The notes: a model not told the origin generated them from the sequence alone. Shown: positions 39,001-50,342, counted from the first letter of the stretch. The stretch: 64,000 bases of DNA from Chloroflexi bacterium HGW-Chloroflexi-6 (GCA_002840685.1 PHBU01000007.1:186001-250000); one strand, 5' to 3'. Numbers and translations are program-made.

Positions 39001-41680
39001 GTTCCAGCCGGCCCGCCAGCCAATCGCCGCCGCCCGCTGCCGCCCGCTGCATCATCTCGTCACTGATGAAGGCGCGCTCCGATAGGCGGGTGCGGAAAAC
39101 ATCCAGACGCTCGGGTAGATAGTTCTTGACGAAATCGCTGCGCAGGCGCTTGCCATCCACCACCGGCAGGCTGGTCAACTGCTGCATGGCGCGGCCGTTC
39201 TCAAATTGACGGGAAATTTTTTGAGTGATCTCGTCCCATTGTTGCATGCGGGCAGCCAGCTCGTTGTTTTCACCCGATGGAAGATGGAAGGTGAGCTGTT
39301 TGCGGTTGTAGCGCGCGTCTTCCTCGGCGATCATGCGGTTCAGATCGATCAGCAAACGGCGGGCCTTGACCTGCATGATTTCGGCAGGGTCCACGCCGCC
39401 CAGGGTCAGGCGGAAGGTGCGTCGCCCGGTATCGAAGCCTTCCTCGGTGCGGGCAAAGGTTGCCAGCGGCAGCAGGCCGATCCCGCGCCGGGCCAACGAG
39501 GATGCCAGCCAGTCGAGAGAGAGACCGTTCGGCAGATGTTCAACGTGCAGGAGCGGGTACATGCTCCCGGAGGGCGGGATGATGGTCAGGCCAAACGGGT
39601 TGCGGTCGGGGGGCAGGTTCTCGGAGGCAGAGATCAGCGCCTCGGTGCGCTGCTTAAAGATCGCGTTGCGCATGCGCCAGTAGGTGCGGGCGCCCTCCAG
39701 CGGGCCGCGGTAAAACAAATAGCAGATAAAAATAGCAACCAGGTTCGGTTCGATCAGATCGTTCAGACTGCGGAAGTGTTCGCGCAACTCGGTTTCGCGG
39801 ATCTCGACCACCGAGAGGCGCGCCCCGGCCAGGCAATCGGTCTTGGACATGGAGTGAACGCTGATCACGCGATCGGCCTCCGACTCGTCCAGTACCCCGT
39901 TGCGCACCAGGTCGATCGCAACCTGACGGGCGGTTTTGATAACGGGCAGGCCATCCACCGGGGCGACGTTCTGGTAAGCCAGATCGTCAATAACATAGAT
40001 CTTGTGTTGCAGGCAATATGTGATCAGCTTGCTGACATCGGCTTCGGCGAAAATGCGCCCGGTGGCGTTGTGCGGGTTGTTGATCGCCACCGCGCCGCGC
40101 TCTGGCCAGTGCGGGTCTGCCTGGCAGAGCTGCTTGATTTTTGCGATCATCGCATCTACATCCAGCGCCAGATCTCGGGTCAGCGGGACGACATGCACGT
40201 TCGGGAAACACTGTTCGTAAGACCAGCTCAGGTCAGGGAAAAGAACATCGGTGATGCCGCAGTGAAAGCCCAGCAAACCGAGGGCCGTGCGCGATGAACC
40301 GCTGGTGACCTGGCAGGCCTCCGGACGGTATTGGGGCTGGTGCTTGGCGAAAACGCTCAGGAAACTACGCTGCAGAGCCTGTCTCCAGGCCGGTTTGTGG
40401 GCGTTTTTGATGAGTTGGTTCAGCAATTCGAGGCTGTCGACATCCGCAAATTCATCGATCTGCCCGGCTTTCCAGCGTTCCTGCATGATTTTGGAAACCT
40501 TGCCGGTTTTCTCATCCAGGGAGGCCAGGGCGTGGTTCAGCGTCTGGGTGTTGCTCTGCATCAGGCGATCGAGACGGGTGCCGACCCGTGAGGCCAGTTG
40601 CGAAAGTGTGGACTCGGAAGAGTTGCCTTCGCCCCACTCGTCCAGCCAGGCTTTGTCCTCAAATATTTCTGCCGGTGTTTCGGTTTTGAGATCTGCCAGG
40701 TTCTGCTCGAGCAGGAAGTTCAAAAACTCAACTTCGGATGCCGAGGGTGTGCCTTTTAATTGGAACTGAACATTTTCAATAACGCCCAGAAATTCGGCGT
40801 TGCCGATCACAAAAACTGTCGAAAGCGAATCGAGACGCGGCGCAAAAATGGCCGGCGTCAACAGGCGGATGACCCGCTGCACCAGCTTGGCTTCGCGCGC
40901 CAGCGAGTGCTGGTTGAGCGCATTGTTGGCTTCAATAAAGAACAGGGGATATTGGATGCTCAGTAAACGCAGCTTGCGGCGCGTTTCTTCATTCAATGGG
41001 CCGCCAATCACCAGGAAGGTCGGAACCTCCGGTTGTGCGGCGAGCCACTGCTCCACTTCGACGCGCGCCACCCGTTCATCGTTGGAGAGCGGCTCGATCT
41101 GGATGTTGGGAATATCACTAAACGGTTCGGGGAATTCGTAGTGATAGCACAAAACGCGGGCGGGCGTGATCTGCAAATAATTGGAGACCGCAGAAAAAAG
41201 CACGCGCAGGGTTTCGTTGATGCCGCCCGAAGCCAGGATGATTTCGCGCTTGCCCGATTTTTCGCCCATGTCGTATTGCAGGGGTTCCTGCTGGTTCTCC
41301 AGCCACTTGCGGAACGCCTGAACCAATGCGTGCGGGGCCTTGCGGTTGTATCCACCGCGCGGCATGTAGGGCGAGCTTTTTTGGATGGTGCGGATTAAAA
41401 ATTCCAGCTTGGGCTTGTCCGCGGCATCCCAGCCCAGGTGCTCGAGCAGGATATCGGCATCCGCATCCGCCAGATCCTGGCGGCGGACATCGATTCCCAG
41501 TGCGATGCGCAGGAAAGCCGAAGACAGCTTGACATCCTGAAGCGGATTCCCAATATGAAAATTGACCCGTTCCTCAGGCGGAACTGGCGCGGCTGCCGTG
41601 GCCTCACTGATTTCTGAAACCCGAGCAACCCGAATCTGCTTCAGGCGAAAAAAAGCCAGGGGATCAGTTTGCGTTTTCAT
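36056..41680 (-). CDS. 1874-aa fusion: degenerate aminotransferase domain + aminotransferase domain + PEP carboxylase-like domain
   Basis: VAINNPHNATGRIF, YVIDDLAYQ, SVHSMSK(613); then IWLIPLFE(1270)D, VFIAGSD(1316)LSQQ, GSGEPMQR(1362)QGG, GVFLGGDLRTFQSSL resembling PEPC active-site blocks. Confidence 0.75.
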   Translation of the reverse strand: MKTQTDPLAFFRLKQIRVARVSEISEATAAAPVPPEERVNFHIGNPLQDVKLSSAFLRIALGIDVRRQDLADADADILLEHLGWDAADKPKLEFLIRTIQKSSPYMPRGGYNRKAPHALVQAFRKWLENQQEPLQYDMGEKSGKREIILASGGINETLRVLFSAVSNYLQITPARVLCYHYEFPEPFSDIPNIQIEPLSNDERVARVEVEQWLAAQPEVPTFLVIGGPLNEETRRKLRLLSIQYPLFFIEANNALNQHSLAREAKLVQRVIRLLTPAIFAPRLDSLSTVFVIGNAEFLGVIENVQFQLKGTPSASEVEFLNFLLEQNLADLKTETPAEIFEDKAWLDEWGEGNSSESTLSQLASRVGTRLDRLMQSNTQTLNHALASLDEKTGKVSKIMQERWKAGQIDEFADVDSLELLNQLIKNAHKPAWRQALQRSFLSVFAKHQPQYRPEACQVTSGSSRTALGLLGFHCGITDVLFPDLSWSYEQCFPNVHVVPLTRDLALDVDAMIAKIKQLCQADPHWPERGAVAINNPHNATGRIFAEADVSKLITYCLQHKIYVIDDLAYQNVAPVDGLPVIKTARQVAIDLVRNGVLDESEADRVISVHSMSKTDCLAGARLSVVEIRETELREHFRSLNDLIEPNLVAIFICYLFYRGPLEGARTYWRMRNAIFKQRTEALISASENLPPDRNPFGLTIIPPSGSMYPLLHVEHLPNGLSLDWLASSLARRGIGLLPLATFARTEEGFDTGRRTFRLTLGGVDPAEIMQVKARRLLIDLNRMIAEEDARYNRKQLTFHLPSGENNELAARMQQWDEITQKISRQFENGRAMQQLTSLPVVDGKRLRSDFVKNYLPERLDVFRTRLSERAFISDEMMQRAAAGGGDWLAGRLEREFMKDSLSRRQRLFRLRNYDRTVHPTQRYSLQTEMTFDSILRALIARQPVPSALIEKAGHEMLHEFLGQNVSINSQLEADEILVDLDTLIASEGYTELFTDTTLSPFLSFWSDWDGSNRPSGQGHRLIAAAVMENVRRMAQILNLLHKADSHIQISPDLLFELDRLPQRSRTFTQLLNTITQLTHQLEQRYRGILPFSVDSTPLERLATQLHLRRDPTRVLWQHNDRFEQKMSELREQRRSMMETYFSLNKKLRKQLHTLIPDIQANRAVEPLLREVVGYRDILQRMVITPRIHQGMITARDQFAIDTTAFNMQEINAIAGKYGNPGMTLALQISMSSKPEALIALDRKMSTQTEQTRRKHPDSELPSIWLIPLFEDLDAVTNIPNYLDRIWDYATQSRHTEQTPQSRLAEIMTEVFIAGSDLSQQISQANGAFQYIKAKYAVQTWLAEHGAADTMRIKLGSGEPMQRQGGYYSHVAGKPAFINAGNDHRRLSRNLPQAAQKSTAYAVTPLQGVFLGGDLRTFQSSLAEHLRFLPVRDLANLLYHVRESQKEHRQNLLRAAETLTESRLGLKSRGVQELERLTIGMPEALYEGFLGELTEHFRHIVYGRPEDVFGIHIISYFIGRSIPQLRDRPTSRLRTASGVDRGQQILANVAEMIPLSKHGSLLRAIAHNQSQTSVLGINQLTTGLFRALEYYAQKTLPDAERDSLIAERLLPRLPIYEILHTLRIYQDWRGEFVKRIETAFPAGNSAFVALREDNDAMLRFISLFQQELLRRHGLNVSDFVENGVFIPDLLPTLRPDLAVLMQENLFNTDLGRMLQDAHPQGYGKIDASWQKQVTQLLQLPEQVRYWRSVIWDLMGDSIYQRVQSFTELATALHSVSSTRSPGASGAARGQKLPSALTDFLRSARVDDEMRQFLVGAVEQLSNMTEGSIEVPVSIIRAINDVERIALIEETAMPAEKQAVLRCCVLQIARLAGENG

Positions 41681-42645
41681 CCATTCTTCTTGGCTTCCAA
41701 CGCCTTGTTCATCATGTTCTGGAACAGGTTAAGCAGTTCTGAGCCAGCCAAATCTTGTGGGGAGAGCGAGATCACTGTGCGGGCATTCTTCAAACCCTGG
41801 CTGGCTTCTGCCAGGCGGGCGGCCTGGGGCGTGAGCACCAGCAGTTCAGGGTTGTTCTTGAGAATTTCAAGCTCTTCCTTCTCAAAGGATAGGCGCAGGC
41901 GGTTGCGGATCAGCTCATCTTCCAGGCGTTTCTGGGACAGGGCATTTTCCTGTTCGAGCATGGCCTTCTTGAGCGTCCCTTTTTTCAAGTCCAGGGCGTG
42001 TTCCATTTCAGCGATCTCTTCGTCGGCCTGGTATTTGGCTTTCGCGGCAGAGACGCGGGCCTGGTTGTTGAGGCGCTCGGTCTGTTCGAGCAGGCGGGCC
42101 TGTTCCTGTTGGCGCAGGGCATCCGCAATTTCGGCATCGGCCGGTTCCATCGAGTGGACAGCCAGGGAGATCAATTCGACCCCAAATTTTTCCTTGAACT
42201 GGGCAGAATGCTCATTCAAGTAATTGACGAGGCCAGTGGATGAAAGCGCGCTGATTTCCGATTTTTCGGTATATTCTTTGACAAGACCTTCCAACCGGAT
42301 GCTGGTTTCTTCGGCTGCGCGGGCGATCGCTTCGCTGCTCCAGCCGCCAACCCGCACCAACATCTGGATATTGTCCATGGCCGGGGCCACGGAACCAACC
42401 AGTTTAACGTTTACGCCCAGATTGCCCATTGCCGTCGCTTCGACAGTCAATTGGATGGGGTGGGTGGTGCGCTTGAGGGGCAGGCTGAAATGACGCGGGT
42501 AGAACAACCCGCTTCGAAGGGCGATCTTGCCATTCGATTCGTAAAGAACCAGCACATCGGGCTGGCGGATGCGAAATTCAAAAGCGATTGCCAGCACAAT
42601 CACCAATACGAGTGCTGCGGCTGCGACACCAAAAAAGATTTCCAT
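41677..42645 (-). CDS. SPFH/Band 7 domain protein
   Basis: single N-terminal TM, SPFH-like region, charged coiled coil; AAGGAGGT RBS; ATGA overlap with the fusion gene. Confidence 0.82.
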   Translation of the reverse strand: MEIFFGVAAAALVLVIVLAIAFEFRIRQPDVLVLYESNGKIALRSGLFYPRHFSLPLKRTTHPIQLTVEATAMGNLGVNVKLVGSVAPAMDNIQMLVRVGGWSSEAIARAAEETSIRLEGLVKEYTEKSEISALSSTGLVNYLNEHSAQFKEKFGVELISLAVHSMEPADAEIADALRQQEQARLLEQTERLNNQARVSAAKAKYQADEEIAEMEHALDLKKGTLKKAMLEQENALSQKRLEDELIRNRLRLSFEKEELEILKNNPELLVLTPQAARLAEASQGLKNARTVISLSPQDLAGSELLNLFQNMMNKALEAKKNG

Positions 42646-42967
42646 AATAAGAACCTCCTTACCAAGCTCTACCTGGGATTTAATTCGCTGCATTATACTG
42701 CGATTGGTCGGAATTGAACTGGTATGGATTTAAAAATTTATGCAATTTTTGAACAAGCTCAAAAAAACGAAGGCAAATACTAACCCGCCTATGGTTGTCC
42801 TACGTACCTTCATTTAAAAACTTGAAACTGAAGATGGGGTGAAGGTAAGCTTGAGTTTTGGCATGGCTCGGTTTTGATCGACGCATGATAGAATGCAGCC
42901 AATTGGATGACAAATGGTGTTGTGGCGGTTTATCGAAGTTGATATGATAAAGGTAGGAACAAACATC

Positions 42968-43696
42968 ATGGACAGTGAACGCCAAAAACTCGAAGAGGCT
43001 GTTACAGCGTTGAAAACCGGGAATAAAACCGCCGCCAGGCAACTGTTTATAGAAATCCTGCGCAATAACCCCAAACAAGAGGATGCCTGGGTGGGGCTTT
43101 CTTTATGTGTCAACAGCCTCGCAAAGCGCAAGGAATACCTGTCCCGCGCTTTGCGCGCCAATCCGGCTCATGTCTATGCCCGTTCCGCTCTGGCCCGCCT
43201 GGAGCGGATTCCTGCGCCACAAAAGGCTGTTGCCACTCCTGTGCCAACTCCCGAAAAAGAACCCAAAGTGCAGCGCAAGTGGATGGAAGTTTACATTGGC
43301 CTGGGATTGGTGGTTCTGGTGCTGTTTGGCCTGATGGCAGGCTTGGGGTTTGTGCTCAACCAACAGGCCGAAGCCGCCCGTATCGAGAGTTTACCGGTTG
43401 AACTGACCTCGAATCGCTACGTTTTTATCGATTTTTACGCCGATTGGTGAAGTGCCTGCCGCTCAATGCAGCCGGTGGTTGCAAACCTTGAAAAACAATG
43501 TGCGGGAAATGTAACCTTCATCCATGCGGATGTGGATAAAAGCAAATATCAGGATCTGGTTTCCGAATATCGGGTGAATGCCATTCCGCGTTTTGTTTTG
43601 CTCAACCCATCGGGGAAAGTTGTCAAGCAGTGGCTGGGAACAACCTCCAGCGGAGAGTTTGACCAGTCAATGGGCAGTATCTGCGCCAGTCAGTGA
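42968..43696 (+). CDS. TPR-TM-thioredoxin-like protein, probable selenoprotein (UxxC), read-through of TGA 43448-43450
   Basis: ORFs 42914 and 43466 are in the same frame, separated by one TGA: VFIDFYADW-U-SAC-RSMQPVVANLEK...VNAIPRFVLL. Confidence 0.8.
43473..43490 (+). promoter_or_regulatory. SECIS-like hairpin candidate
   Basis: CGG-[U bulge]-GGUU-GCA-AACC-UUG; apical loop 30 nt after the TGA, loop begins with G. Confidence 0.45.
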
Positions 43697-43702
43697 GTAT
43701 CT

Positions 43703-44548
43703 TTATTCTTGTTCTGTCCGCGCGCTGGCAATCGAACTGATCACCACTCCGCCCAACACTACCACCCCGCCCAGCAGCGCCAGCGGACCGGGCATCTCAC
43801 CCAGCAGCAGAAAAACCCAGACCGGGTTCAGGATTGGTTCGAGGGTGCCGATCAAGGTCGCTTCGAGCGCCGGGATCACCTTGATCGCCAGCGAGTAAAA
43901 CAGGAAAGCCAGGCCGATCTGGAAAATCCCCAGGTAGGCAATCGCCCCCCAATTGGCGACTGTCCAGGGCTGTTGGAAAACGAAGTAACCGCCCAGGAGC
44001 ATGCCAAGCAGGTTGGCCAGCAGAAAACTCTCGGCCGGGCTGCCGTCTTTTTGAGCGCGCATCGCCACCGTCATCAGGGCCATCGTCACGCCGCTGATAA
44101 TGGCCAGGAGATTGCCGGTAAAACCGCCGGGGCTGAGCCGGTCGCCAAAGAACAGACCCAGCCCGGCAAAGATGACCAGCATCGCCACCCAATCAGCCTT
44201 GGACGGTTTCTCGCGCAAAAGCCAGTAACCCAGCAAAAGGATATAGATGGGGGCGGTGTACTGCAAGAAAATCGCGTTGGCGGCGGTTGTCATCTGAATG
44301 GCAGTGATGTAGAGCAACTGGGTCAGCACGGAACTGAGCGCGGCAATCCACTGCCAACGCGTGAAGCGCCGCGGTATGCGCCGCAGGTAAACCAGGAACA
44401 CCAGGCTGGAAAAGAGACTGCGCCCGGCCAGGACGGCCAGCGGCTGCCAGTTGAGCGTTTTGAGAAAAATACCGCTCGTGCTCCACAGCACGGCGGCGAT
44501 GATCAGGAACAGGATGGCTTTGCGGCGATCAATGGCGGCGGGAATCAT
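43703..44548 (-). CDS. EamA/DMT-family transporter
   Basis: 10 TM segments; duplicated EamA architecture. Confidence 0.9.
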   Translation of the reverse strand: MIPAAIDRRKAILFLIIAAVLWSTSGIFLKTLNWQPLAVLAGRSLFSSLVFLVYLRRIPRRFTRWQWIAALSSVLTQLLYITAIQMTTAANAIFLQYTAPIYILLLGYWLLREKPSKADWVAMLVIFAGLGLFFGDRLSPGGFTGNLLAIISGVTMALMTVAMRAQKDGSPAESFLLANLLGMLLGGYFVFQQPWTVANWGAIAYLGIFQIGLAFLFYSLAIKVIPALEATLIGTLEPILNPVWVFLLLGEMPGPLALLGGVVVLGGVVISSIASARTEQE

Positions 44549-44679
44549 CGGCGGGGGTTCTCCAATCAGAACAGCGCTGAATTATACATCCGCCTTAAGG
44601 CAGGCTGGCCGTGCCTGGAATGGAAATCTCCGGGCTAGGACAATGGTGTAAAATAATTCAAACAGAAAGGATGTTAGCC

Positions 44680-45669
44680 ATGACCGAAAAACTCCGCTGG
44701 GGATTACTCTCGACCGCCAAGATCAATGCCGCGCTCTTCAAGCCGCTGGCAAAATCGAAGCGCAACACCCTGTTCGCTGTTGGATCGCGCAGCGAGGAAA
44801 GCGCCCAGGCCTACGCCGCCGAGCACAGTATCCCGCGCGCGCACGGCACTTACGAAGCCCTGCTGGCCGACCCGGAAGTGGATGTCATCTACAATTCCCT
44901 GCCCAACCACCTGCACGCCGAGTGGACGATCAAGGCTCTCGAAGCGGGCAAGCACGTCCTGTGCGAAAAACCCTTCGCGCTGACCCTGGATGAAGTGGAT
45001 GCGATGTCCGAGGCGGCGCAGCGCACCGGCAAGGTGCTGGCCGAGGCTTTCATGTATCGCACTCATCCGCAGACCATCAAAGCCAAAGAGATTGTCGATA
45101 GCGGCGAATTGGGGAAAATCCTGATCGTCAAAGGCGGGTTTACCTTTACCTTTGCCCGCCCCGGCAACTATCGCCTCGACCCGGCCTTGGGCGGCGGCGG
45201 GTTGTGGGATGTTGGCTGTTATCCCCTCAGCTATGCCCGCACCATGCTCGGGTTGGAACCGCTTGAAGTTTTTGGCTGGCAGATGACGGGTGAGAGCGGC
45301 ATCGACGAATTCTTCAGCGCCCAGATGCTTTTCCCCGGCGAGATCCACGCTCAATTCGATTGCGGATTCCGCGGCCCGTTCCGCGCTTTTATTGAAATCG
45401 TTGGCGAGCTTGGCACCCTCGAGATCCCGACCCCCTTCCACCCTGGTAAAAAGACTGACATCCTGCTCACCCGCAACGGCAAAACCAAAAAGATCGAGGT
45501 CAAGGGTCAAAATACGTACCTGGGCGAGGTCGAAGACATGGCTGATGCCATTTTGCTCGGCAAAGCCCCGCACATTTCATTGGTCGACAGCCGCGCCAAT
45601 GTCGCCGCCATCCTGGCGCTTTATAAATCTGCCAAAACAGGCAAAGTTGTGCGCCTGAAAAAGGAATAG
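44680..45669 (+). CDS. Gfo/Idh/MocA family oxidoreductase
   Basis: WGLLSTAKINAALFKPL; GKHVLCEKPFAL. Confidence 0.94.
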   Translation: MTEKLRWGLLSTAKINAALFKPLAKSKRNTLFAVGSRSEESAQAYAAEHSIPRAHGTYEALLADPEVDVIYNSLPNHLHAEWTIKALEAGKHVLCEKPFALTLDEVDAMSEAAQRTGKVLAEAFMYRTHPQTIKAKEIVDSGELGKILIVKGGFTFTFARPGNYRLDPALGGGGLWDVGCYPLSYARTMLGLEPLEVFGWQMTGESGIDEFFSAQMLFPGEIHAQFDCGFRGPFRAFIEIVGELGTLEIPTPFHPGKKTDILLTRNGKTKKIEVKGQNTYLGEVEDMADAILLGKAPHISLVDSRANVAAILALYKSAKTGKVVRLKKE

Positions 45670-45672
45670 GGG

Positions 45673-46509
45673 ATGATAAAAATCGTCGCCGACACTACTT
45701 CCGGCTTGCCGCTCGACCTGGCGCGCCAGCGCGGAATTGCCATGCTGCCACAAATCGTCATTTTTGGCGAAAACTCCTACCGTGACGACGGCGAGATCGA
45801 TACTGAAATCTTCCTGACCCGGCTCAAGGCCTCGTCGATTTTGCCCAAGACTGCCGCTCCGCCGCCCGTGCTTTATCACCCGATCTTCCAAGATGCGCTT
45901 GAAAAGGGCGATACTGTGATCGTGATCGCGCCCTCGGCAAAAGTCAGCGGGACGGTGCGATCGGCTCAAAACGCCGCCGCCGATTTTGCGGATCTGACCG
46001 TGCACGTGGTCGATGCGCAGACGATTGCCGGGAACACCGCCACCCTTGCCCTGCTGGCCGCGCAATGGGCCGCCGAGGGTGTTGATGTTGACTCTATTCT
46101 GAAGCGGCTGGCGGGCCTAATCTCCAGTCAGCGCACTTACTTCCTGGTCGATACCCTCGAGTATCTCAAAAAAGGCGGACGCATTGGCGGCGCGAAGGCA
46201 CTGCTCGGCGAACTGCTGCAGGTCAAGCCCATTTTGCAGGTCAAAGACGGCCTGGTGCAGCCCTGTGAACAGGAACGTACCAAAAAACGAGCCCTGTCGC
46301 GTTTGATCGATCTTGTCGCGGAGCAGGCCGGCGGCTCTGCAAATGCCCACCTTTCGGTCATGCATATCGATGCCCGCGAAGATGCCGAAATGCTGGCCCA
46401 GGCTTTTGCTGAAAGATTGGGCATCCCAACCCCGCCGATTTACGTTCTGCCGGCGGCGATCGGTGTCCATGCCGGGCCAAGGGCGCTGGCAGTTGGTTTC
46501 TTCGTGTGA
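45673..46509 (+). CDS. DegV family protein
   Basis: IVADTTSGLPLDLARQRGI; EYLKKGGRIGGAKALLGELLQVKPIL. Confidence 0.93.
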   Translation: MIKIVADTTSGLPLDLARQRGIAMLPQIVIFGENSYRDDGEIDTEIFLTRLKASSILPKTAAPPPVLYHPIFQDALEKGDTVIVIAPSAKVSGTVRSAQNAAADFADLTVHVVDAQTIAGNTATLALLAAQWAAEGVDVDSILKRLAGLISSQRTYFLVDTLEYLKKGGRIGGAKALLGELLQVKPILQVKDGLVQPCEQERTKKRALSRLIDLVAEQAGGSANAHLSVMHIDAREDAEMLAQAFAERLGIPTPPIYVLPAAIGVHAGPRALAVGFFV

Positions 46510-46544
46510 AATCGGGCTCAATGGTATATAATACCTGTGGTTTA

Positions 46545-46579
46545 AAAATGCGCTTTTTGCTGATAAAAAAGCGCATTTT
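46545..46579 (+). terminator. terminator-like hairpin after degV
   Basis: AAAATGCGCTTTTT gctgat... AAAAAGCGCATTTT. Confidence 0.75.
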
Positions 46580-46732
46580 ATGACCGGGACGGGTATAATT
46601 CGATCCCTGAAATCAAAGCAGGCCCGTGGTTGCAAAGTGCGAGCTTCTGTGACAAGAAAAAACGTAATTTGTGATTGAGACGGGCATAAATTCCCAAAAA
46701 AGTGGTAGAAGAACGAGAAGGAGAACGTCTTT

Positions 46733-47488
46733 ATGTCTGGACATAGCCATTGGGCAACCATCCGCCGCAAGAAGGGCGCGGTAGATGCAAAACGTGGTGC
46801 AATTTTTACGCGCCTGGCCAAAGAACTGGTCATGGCCGCGCGCAACGGCGGGGGCGACCCTGATACAAACATCCACCTCGCACTGGCGATCGAAAAAGCC
46901 CGCGCGGGCAACATGCCGAAAGACAACATCGAACGCGCCATTCGCCGCGGCACCGGCGATGACAAAGACGCTGCCGCTTATGAAGAAATGACCCTCGAAG
47001 GCTACGGCCCCCACGGCTCGGCGATCATGGTCGAGTGCGTGACAGACAACCGCAACCGCACCGTGGCTGAACTGCGTCATGCTTTCAGCAAGAACGGCGG
47101 CAATATGGCTGAACCGGGCGCGGTCGGTTGGCAGTTTGAGCGCAAATCCTATTTCACTTTCCCGGCCAGCGCACTTTCTTACGACAAAGCCTTTGAACTG
47201 GCGATCGATGCCGGCGCAGACGATGTCGCAGAAGACGGCGACAATATTGAAATCATTGGCCCGGTCGAAGTGTTCAAAACCCTGGGCGATGCCCTGCACA
47301 AGATCAAAGTCACCCCCGATGAAGGCGGCTTGCGCCTGATCGCCAAGCAGGACCTTGAACTGGGTGTCGAAGAGACCTTGCAGGTGTTGCGCGTGGTTGA
47401 AACCATTGAAGACCTCGACGATGTCCAGAACGTTTACCACAACCTGAAAATTTCAGACGAAGTCCTGGCCGTGCTCGAAGCGGAATAA
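46733..47488 (+). CDS. yebC: YebC/PmpR family transcriptional regulator
   Basis: MSGHSHWATIRRKKGAVDAKRGAIFTRLAKE. Confidence 0.96.
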   Translation: MSGHSHWATIRRKKGAVDAKRGAIFTRLAKELVMAARNGGGDPDTNIHLALAIEKARAGNMPKDNIERAIRRGTGDDKDAAAYEEMTLEGYGPHGSAIMVECVTDNRNRTVAELRHAFSKNGGNMAEPGAVGWQFERKSYFTFPASALSYDKAFELAIDAGADDVAEDGDNIEIIGPVEVFKTLGDALHKIKVTPDEGGLRLIAKQDLELGVEETLQVLRVVETIEDLDDVQNVYHNLKISDEVLAVLEAE

Positions 47489-47498
47489 ATTCCATAGT

Positions 47499-47527
47499 AT
47501 AGGGGCGACCCAGCGGGTCGCCCCTAT
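47499..47527. terminator. hairpin between yebC and ruvC
   Basis: ATAGGGGCGACCC agc GGGTCGCCCCTAT. Confidence 0.65.
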
Positions 47528-47537
47528 ATCATTTAAT

Positions 47538-48026
47538 ATGACCCTCGCCATCGGCATCGACCCAGGCACTGCCACCACCGGTTACGGACTCGTCCGTGAG
47601 CTGCGCGACGGCTCACTTGAAGCGGTCGATTTTGGCGTCATCACCACTCCGAAAGGCATCTCGGATGCCGAACGCCTGGACATGCTCTACCAGCAGCTCG
47701 GCGCGATCTTGAAACAGCACAAACCTGAAACCTGCGGGGTCGAAAAGCTTTTCTTCCAAAAAAATGTCTCAACGGCCATCACGGTTGGCCAGGCGCGCGG
47801 CGTGATCTTGCTGGCGCTGGCCCAGTCTGGCATGGATGTCGCAGAATACACACCGAACGAGGTCAAACTGGCGGTCGCCGGTTATGGCTCGGCCGATAAA
47901 CGCCAGGTGCAAGAGATGGTGCGCATTTTGCTGGCCCTGCCGAAAATCCCCAAGCCCGACGATGCCGCCGATGCCCTGGCGATCGCCATCTGCCACTTGC
48001 ACTCGTACAGACTGCAAAGGCTCTAA
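47538..48026 (+). CDS. ruvC: crossover junction endodeoxyribonuclease RuvC
   Basis: IGIDPGTATTGYGLV; VEKLFFQKNVSTAITVGQARG; DDAADALAIAICH. Confidence 0.96.
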   Translation: MTLAIGIDPGTATTGYGLVRELRDGSLEAVDFGVITTPKGISDAERLDMLYQQLGAILKQHKPETCGVEKLFFQKNVSTAITVGQARGVILLALAQSGMDVAEYTPNEVKLAVAGYGSADKRQVQEMVRILLALPKIPKPDDAADALAIAICHLHSYRLQRL

Positions 48027-48203
48027 TCCACCAGAAACGAAAACACAGCCTTGTTTTTTAGCGCGAATGCCTGTAATGATTCGCGCCCTTGTTTTTTCTT
48101 TGCCAAAATTCTACAGACCGGATAACTTTTTAAGAAACCATCGCCAGCTTGCGTGGTAAAATTCGAACTCTTGTTCCAAAAATCCCACCCAACAGAAAAA
48201 CCC

Positions 48204-50342
<2,139 letters not shown>

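Noticed and set aside
39206-40297. 363-aa plus-strand ORF
   Set aside because: Antisense to the aminotransferase-PEPC fusion; Gln/Gly/Arg-rich shadow translation.
43466-43696. Independent small gene starting at ATG 43466
   Set aside because: It begins inside the thioredoxin fold just after the UxxC motif and in the same frame as the upstream ORF; better explained as TGA read-through.
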